Origin: DASQVO01 sp035640715
Lineage (GTDB): Bacteria; Actinomycetota; Actinomycetes; Streptosporangiales; Streptosporangiaceae
NCBI GenBank assembly: GCA_035640715.1
Contig: DASQVO010000359.1
Location: 1 to 27,327 of the forward strand
Length of the DNA stretch: 27,327 bases
Direction: 5' to 3'
Within the stretch, counting starts at the first letter, position 1. Each line of letters begins with the position of its first letter. Below are positions 24,317 through 27,327 of the stretch, piece after piece. The position numbers and the translations under genes are program-made. The notes under the pieces are model-generated. The model ran no database searches, was not told where the DNA came from, and worked only from the letters and a program-made list of their open reading frames with translations.

Positions 24317-25341
24317 CGACCACGAGCAATACCCCGGCGGGCCGCGCGGCCCCGATCTCCGCAGAATCCGGCACGAGCTCGCTGACCGGGGCGGTGGCTG
24401 TCATCTCGGGTGCGCCGGTGCCGCACCCGACGATGGCCCGGACCTTCGCGGCGATGATGGCGCGCGAGTTCCGCGTGCTCGGCCGGAACCTGCCCTCAAC
24501 CTTTACGCGGTCCATAATCCAGCCGCTGCTGTGGGTGTTCGTGTTCACCTACGTGATGCCGAAGATCGGCGCCGCGAGCCTCTTTGAGGCGGGCGGGGGA
24601 TACCCAGGCGCGGCGGGCGGCGCGGGTGGCACGACGTTCTCGACGATCCTGCTCCCGGGCCTGATGGCGTCCATGCTGCTCATGCAGGGCATCACCGCCA
24701 CCACCTTCCCCCTGGTCATGGAGTTCTCCTGGCAGCGCACGATCGAGGACCGGGCGCTCGCCCCGGTACCGCTGAACGTGCTCGCCATCCAGAAGATCAC
24801 GGCCGGCGCCGTGCAGGCGTTCCTCGGGGCGCTCATCGTCATCCCGATCGTGCTCTTTGTGCACGCGGCGGGGCAGACTCCGCACGCGCACGTGACGAAC
24901 TGGGCGCTGCTTGCGCTCATCTTGGTCGCGGCGTCGCTGCTGACCGCGGCGCTGGGGCTGCTGCTCGGCACGCTGATGGACCCGCGGAAGATGCAGATGC
25001 TGTTCGCGGCGATCCTGCTGCCCGCCACCATGCTGGGCTGTGTGTTCTATCCGTGGTCGGCGCTGCACCACATCCGCTGGCTGCAGATCGCCGTCCTGTT
25101 CAACCCCATGGTGTACATCTCGGAGGGGCTTCGCGCGGTCCTCACCCCGGAAGTGGGGCACCTCGCCATGTGGGCGGTGCTGCTCGTCCTCGTCGGCGGC
25201 GCGGTGCTGATCGGCTATCTCGGCTCGGAGGCGTTCAGCCGCCGGGTCCTCAACCAGCGCGTGGCGGAGCTCAGCTGGGTGCGGGCCGGCCTGGGGAATA
25301 TCCAGCACCGAAAAATGTTGCTACGCTTAGTTGACGACTAG
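24313..25341 (+). CDS. ABC-2 type transporter permease (DrrB-like)
   Basis: A 342-residue membrane protein with about six TM helices, of the ABC-2/DrrB/NodJ group. After a 45-residue hydrophilic start come REFRVLGRNLPSTFTRSIIQ, then LLWVFVFTYVM, GLMASMLLMQGI, the cytoplasmic coupling region EFSWQRTIEDRALAPVPLNV, LLTAALGLLLGTLM, LPATMLGCVFYPWSAL and VLFNPMVYISEGLRAVL, the last being the family's signature region. The ATG at 24313 overlaps the TGA of the ATPase gene (ATGA), so the two are translated together and almost surely form one exporter. The last dozen codons (HRKMLLRLVDD) overlap an AT-rich segment that may carry the infC promoter. Confidence 0.93.
   Translation: MTTTSNTPAGRAAPISAESGTSSLTGAVAVISGAPVPHPTMARTFAAMMAREFRVLGRNLPSTFTRSIIQPLLWVFVFTYVMPKIGAASLFEAGGGYPGAAGGAGGTTFSTILLPGLMASMLLMQGITATTFPLVMEFSWQRTIEDRALAPVPLNVLAIQKITAGAVQAFLGALIVIPIVLFVHAAGQTPHAHVTNWALLALILVAASLLTAALGLLLGTLMDPRKMQMLFAAILLPATMLGCVFYPWSALHHIRWLQIAVLFNPMVYISEGLRAVLTPEVGHLAMWAVLLVLVGGAVLIGYLGSEAFSRRVLNQRVAELSWVRAGLGNIQHRKMLLRLVDD
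25322..25327 (+). promoter_or_regulatory. Candidate -10 element for the infC leader, within the permease 3' end
   Basis: TACGCT follows AAAAATGTTGC, an AT-rich run unusual for this DNA, and would start transcription around 25334, at the beginning of the structured leader. No clear -35 is seen 16-18 bp upstream. The call is weak, based on position and composition. Confidence 0.3.
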
Positions 25342-25508
25342 TCCGGCACGCAATGCCGGACGTGCAAGCGGAGGACCACCTCCCACCTAGCCGGCCGCTG
25401 GCTGGCGGGTCAGGCCGGATGGGGCGGCGCAGGAGTCCCGGATGAAAGCGGGACATGACTGCGGCGCGTCTCTGGCGTTGGCGCGCTCCCGGTGTCACAG
25501 TAGTGAGA

Positions 25509-25538
25509 CGGGGCAGTGCGGCCACCGTGGTTGCCCCG
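25509..25538 (+). promoter_or_regulatory. Antiterminator stem in the infC leader
   Basis: CGGGGCA (25509-25515) is perfectly complementary to TGCCCCG (25532-25538), a 7-bp stem with a 16-nt loop. Its right arm is the left arm of the terminator hairpin, so the two cannot form together. The left arm can in turn be captured by a hairpin at 25488-25513 (CCC, GT and TCAC paired with GTGA, AC and GGG, with two G-G mismatches), a possible anti-antiterminator. Confidence 0.55.
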
Positions 25539-25561
25539 CGTGCATGGCGTGCGGGGCTTTT
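25533..25561 (+). terminator. Intrinsic terminator (attenuator) upstream of infC
   Basis: GCCCCGC (25533-25539) and GCGGGGC (25551-25557) form a 7-bp stem with an 11-nt loop, followed at once by TTTT (25558-25561). It is the only stem-plus-T-run found in the window, and it lies 104 bp before the infC start on the same strand, where it would stop leader transcripts. Confidence 0.65.
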
Positions 25562-25664
25562 CTCGTGTGAGGCGGTTTTCCCGCTTCCCGGGCGGCCCCG
25601 CGGGTTTAGTCACGGCAGTCTGCCACGGAGACTCCGCGGCAGTGGTGAGGCTCAAGGAGGTCAC

Positions 25665-26345
25665 ATCAGCGCCGAATCTCGTATTAACGAGCGCATCCGC
25701 GTCCCGGAGGTCAGGCTCGTCGGACCCAACGGCGAGCAGGTCGGGATCGTGTCGATAGACGATGCGCTCCGGTTGGCTCAGGAAGCCGACCTTGATCTGG
25801 TAGAGGTCGCGCCCACGGCGCGGCCGCCGGTCGCGAAGCTCATGGACTACGGCAAGTTCAAGTACGAGTCCGCGCTCAAGGCCAGGGAATCCCGCAAGAA
25901 CCAGGCCCAGACCGTCATCAAGGAGATCAAGCTCCGGCCGAAGATCGACCCGCACGACTATGGCACCAAGAAGGGCCATGTCGAGCGGTTCCTCAAGTCG
26001 GGCGATAAGGTCAAGGTGACGATCATGTTCAGGGGGCGTGAGCAGTCCAGGCCAGAACTCGGCTTCCGGCTGCTGCAGCGCCTCGCAGGCGACGTCGAGG
26101 AGCTCGGCTTCGTGGAGGCCCAGCCCAAGCAGGACGGCCGGAACATGACCATGGTGATTGGGCCGCACCGGAGGAAGAGCGATAACAAGGCCGAGCGTGC
26201 CCCGCAGACGCCGGCCCACCCGGCCGACGACCGGCCGGTGCCGGGCCCGCGTGCCGTGCACGCCGCCGCGGCTTCCGCGGCGGCCCGGGGTAATGCCGGC
26301 CAGGGCGCGAGGCAGCCGGGCCACCAGGAAGTGTCGGCGGGCTGA
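25665..26345 (+). CDS. infC: Translation initiation factor IF-3
   Basis: A 226-residue protein that binds the 30S subunit, blocks premature 50S joining and proofreads the start codon. It contains the complete IF3 N-domain (RINERIRVPEVRLVGPNGEQ, ALRLAQEADLDLVEVAP, PPVAKLMDYGKFKYE) and C-domain (IKEIKLRPKIDPHDY, GDKVKVTIMFRGREQSRPEL, MTMVIGPHRR), then a 45-residue disordered Ala/Pro/Gly tail. The start is ATC 25665: AAGGAGG (25654-25660) lies 4 nt upstream, protein similarity begins there, and no in-frame ATG, GTG or TTG suits. IF3 genes characteristically use rare AUU/AUC starts, which IF3 itself discriminates against (autoregulation). The frame is open from 25455, but that part is the RNA leader. 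Confidence 0.95.
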   Translation: MSAESRINERIRVPEVRLVGPNGEQVGIVSIDDALRLAQEADLDLVEVAPTARPPVAKLMDYGKFKYESALKARESRKNQAQTVIKEIKLRPKIDPHDYGTKKGHVERFLKSGDKVKVTIMFRGREQSRPELGFRLLQRLAGDVEELGFVEAQPKQDGRNMTMVIGPHRRKSDNKAERAPQTPAHPADDRPVPGPRAVHAAAASAAARGNAGQGARQPGHQEVSAG

Positions 26346-26482
26346 CGGCTTAGCCTTAGCCTGAACCGCACCTGACGCTCTGCCAGCGGCGGGCGCCAGC
26401 TCTCGCGGGCCGGCACCGATGCGGCAGTCGGCTCGCTGGCTTACTGCGGGCTGCCCTGAAAACGTACGAGGCAGGGGAAGAA

Positions 26483-26497
26483 CGCGCCTGTGGCGCG
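26483..26497 (+). promoter_or_regulatory. Hairpin ahead of the rpmI ribosome site
   Basis: CGCGCC (26483-26488), TGT, GGCGCG (26492-26497): a 6-bp stem ending 9 nt before GGAG (26507-26510), in the 177-bp infC-rpmI gap. It could tune rpmI translation or mark a processing site; the rest of the gap shows nothing clear. Confidence 0.35.
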
Positions 26498-26522
26498 CAC
26501 ATGAATGGAGACGACGGCGACC

Positions 26523-26717
26523 ATGCCGAAGATGAAGACGCACAGCGGCACTGCGAAGCGATTCAAGCTGACCGGTACCGGAAAGGTAATGCGCCGCCGC
26601 GCCAACCGTAATCACCTGTTCGAGCACAAGCCGTCCCGTCAGACACGCCGGCTCGCAGGGGATGTGGTACTCGCGCCCAGCGACGTCAGGGAGATCAAGA
26701 AGCTGCTGGGGAAGTAG
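26523..26717 (+). CDS. rpmI: 50S ribosomal protein L35
   Basis: A 64-residue basic ribosomal protein of standard length. The start MPKMKTHSGTAKRFKLTGTG and the end DVREIKKLLGK are diagnostic; RRRANRNHLFEHKPSRQTRRL is the conserved RNA-binding middle, here spanning about residues 24-44. ATG 26523 is preferred because L35 begins with MPK; an in-frame ATG at 26505 would add METTAT without precedent. GGAG at 26507-26510 is the only ribosome site, spaced 12 nt, so translation may depend partly on coupling or on local structure. It is second in the infC-rpmI-rplT operon. Confidence 0.96.
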   Translation: MPKMKTHSGTAKRFKLTGTGKVMRRRANRNHLFEHKPSRQTRRLAGDVVLAPSDVREIKKLLGK

Positions 26718-26746
26718 CCCGGCCCGCGAACTGAGGAGTCGACGAA

Positions 26747-27142
26747 ATGGCACGCGTGAAGCGGGCGATCAACGCCCACAAGAAGCGCAAGGTGGTCCTC
26801 GAACGGGCGAGCGGTTACCGTGGCCAGCGGTCGCGCATGTACCGCAAGGCCAAGGAGCAAGTGCTCCACTCGATGACGTACGCGTACCGGGACCGCAAGG
26901 ACCGCAAGGGCGCCTTCCGGCGGCTGTGGATCCAGCGCATCAACGCCGCGGCCCGCAGCAACGGCATCACTTACAACAGGTTCGTCCAGGGCCTGAAGGC
27001 CGCGGGCGTGGAGGTCGACCGCCGGATGCTGGCCGAGCTGGCCGTGGCGGACGCTGCCGCGTTCACCGCGCTGGTCGTGGTGGCCAAGAAGTCCCTCCCC
27101 GAGCCGCCGGAAGAGGCGGGCAAGACGCGTGCCGCTGCCTGA
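26747..27142 (+). CDS. rplT: 50S ribosomal protein L20
   Basis: A 131-residue early assembly protein of the large subunit, binding 23S rRNA. It opens with the hallmark MARVKRAINAHKKRK, followed by LERASGYRGQRSRMYRKAKE, AYRDRKDRKGAFRRLWIQRI and NAAARSNGITYNRFVQGLK, and ends with a short Pro/Glu/Lys tail beyond the usual 118 or so residues. GAGGAG (26733-26738) is 8 nt before ATG 26747, a strong site. L20 is the known feedback regulator of this operon in Bacillus and E. coli, which makes it the first candidate ligand for the leader upstream of infC. It starts 29 bp after rpmI. Confidence 0.97.
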   Translation: MARVKRAINAHKKRKVVLERASGYRGQRSRMYRKAKEQVLHSMTYAYRDRKDRKGAFRRLWIQRINAAARSNGITYNRFVQGLKAAGVEVDRRMLAELAVADAAAFTALVVVAKKSLPEPPEEAGKTRAAA

Positions 27143-27186
27143 CGGCAGCGGGCGGTCGCGGCCGTTAGCCAGGCGCTGGTTCATTG

Positions 27187-27327
27187 ATGGTGGCGTCGCC
27201 CGGGCTTGAGCACACCAGCGTCCGCTCGCCGCGGCTGAAGGCCGCTCGCCGGCTGACGAAGCGGGCGTTCCGCCAGCGTGCGCGGGCCTTCCTCGCGGAA
27301 GGCCCGCAGGCCGTCACGGAGGCGTTT
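27187..27327 (+). CDS. TrmH/SpoU-family RNA 2'-O-methyltransferase, N-terminal fragment
   Basis: The last 141 bases form an open frame from ATG 27187 to the window edge (47 codons). SPRLKAARRLTKRAFRQRA followed by FLAEGPQAVTEAF matches the N-terminal substrate-binding (L30e-like) domain of SpoU methyltransferases, which modify rRNA or tRNA riboses. In actinobacteria such a gene commonly follows rplT and precedes pheS. The SAM-binding knot domain lies outside the window. There is no good ribosome site; 44 bp separate it from rplT, so it may be co-transcribed. GTG 27190 is an alternative start. Confidence 0.78.
   Translation, partial: MVASPGLEHTSVRSPRLKAARRLTKRAFRQRARAFLAEGPQAVTEAF

Larger units (their letters stand above)
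25342..25664 (+). promoter_or_regulatory. Structured 5' leader of infC-rpmI-rplT
   Basis: This 323-bp stretch has no credible gene but holds a series of stems. They are: TCCGGCA/TGCCGGA (25342-25348, 25354-25360); GGAGG/CCTCC (25370-25374, 25379-25383); GCCGGCC/GGCTGGC with one wobble pair (25390-25396, 25400-25406); GTCCCG/CGGGAC (25435-25440, 25449-25454); a mismatched hairpin at 25488-25513; an antiterminator (25509-25538); an intrinsic terminator (25533-25561); and a strong hairpin at 25620-25642. In Bacillus the same operon is controlled by L20 binding to its leader, and E. coli represses it through L20 and IF3. Similar control here is inference. It could instead be several independent stems of a GC-rich spacer. 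Confidence 0.65.

Noticed and set aside
25455..25664. N-terminal extension of IF3 from ATG 25455
   Set aside because: It translates the hairpin-rich leader into Arg/Gly-rich sequence without IF3 similarity; the ribosome site and homology support ATC 25665.
26346..26522. A small gene between infC and rpmI
   Set aside because: No open frame with a ribosome site or coding-type composition; only one short hairpin is visible.

Overview
The window is a GC-rich, densely coding stretch of chromosome from an actinobacterium (Actinomycetota). This rests on strong third-position G/C bias, many GTG starts, and hallmark actinobacterial genes in near-canonical order: yajC-secD-secF-apt-relA, DUF349, cyclophilin, metallo-hydrolase, aspS, rarA, DUF948, DUF6167, alaS, ruvX, mltG, aroE, then infC-rpmI-rplT-TrmH-type methyltransferase. 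Genus cannot be decided from the sequence alone. No tRNA, rRNA, CRISPR array, transposase or prophage gene was seen.

Layout. (1) 1-1354: the 3' end of a MocR/PdxR-type regulator, an endonuclease V gene, and a DUF3291 gene broken by an in-frame amber codon. (2) 1400-5996: a promoter and the operon yajC-secD-secF-apt (accessory protein translocation plus adenine salvage). (3) 5997-8718: bifunctional (p)ppGpp synthetase/hydrolase relA with its own upstream inverted repeat. (4) 8719-8930: a cluster of palindromic repeats between convergent genes. (5) 8931-11172, minus strand: DUF349 coiled-coil protein and membrane-anchored cyclophilin. (6) 11173-14064: divergent metallo-beta-lactamase-fold hydrolase and aspS. 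(7) 14065-14295: a second copy of the palindromic repeat cluster. (8) 14296-22664: rarA, two small membrane/envelope proteins, alaS, ruvX, mltG, aroE. (9) 22665-25341: an AT-rich palindrome, a 27-bp tandem duplication, a gene fusing a MarR repressor to an ABC ATPase, and its ABC-2 permease. (10) 25342-27327: a 323-bp leader with a terminator/antiterminator arrangement, then infC (AUC start), rpmI, rplT and the start of an rRNA methyltransferase gene.

The most unusual items are the MarR-ABC ATPase fusion with a candidate operator at its start, the structured infC leader that looks like a transcription attenuator, and the composite intergenic repeat (two nested stem-loops followed by a G6/C6 hairpin) present at two loci, with a third, hairpin-only inverted copy. 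Several junctions differ from the order remembered for Streptomyces-like genomes: ruvCAB is not next to yajC, hisS is not before aspS, rpsD is not after rarA, and aroC/aroK/aroB do not follow aroE.
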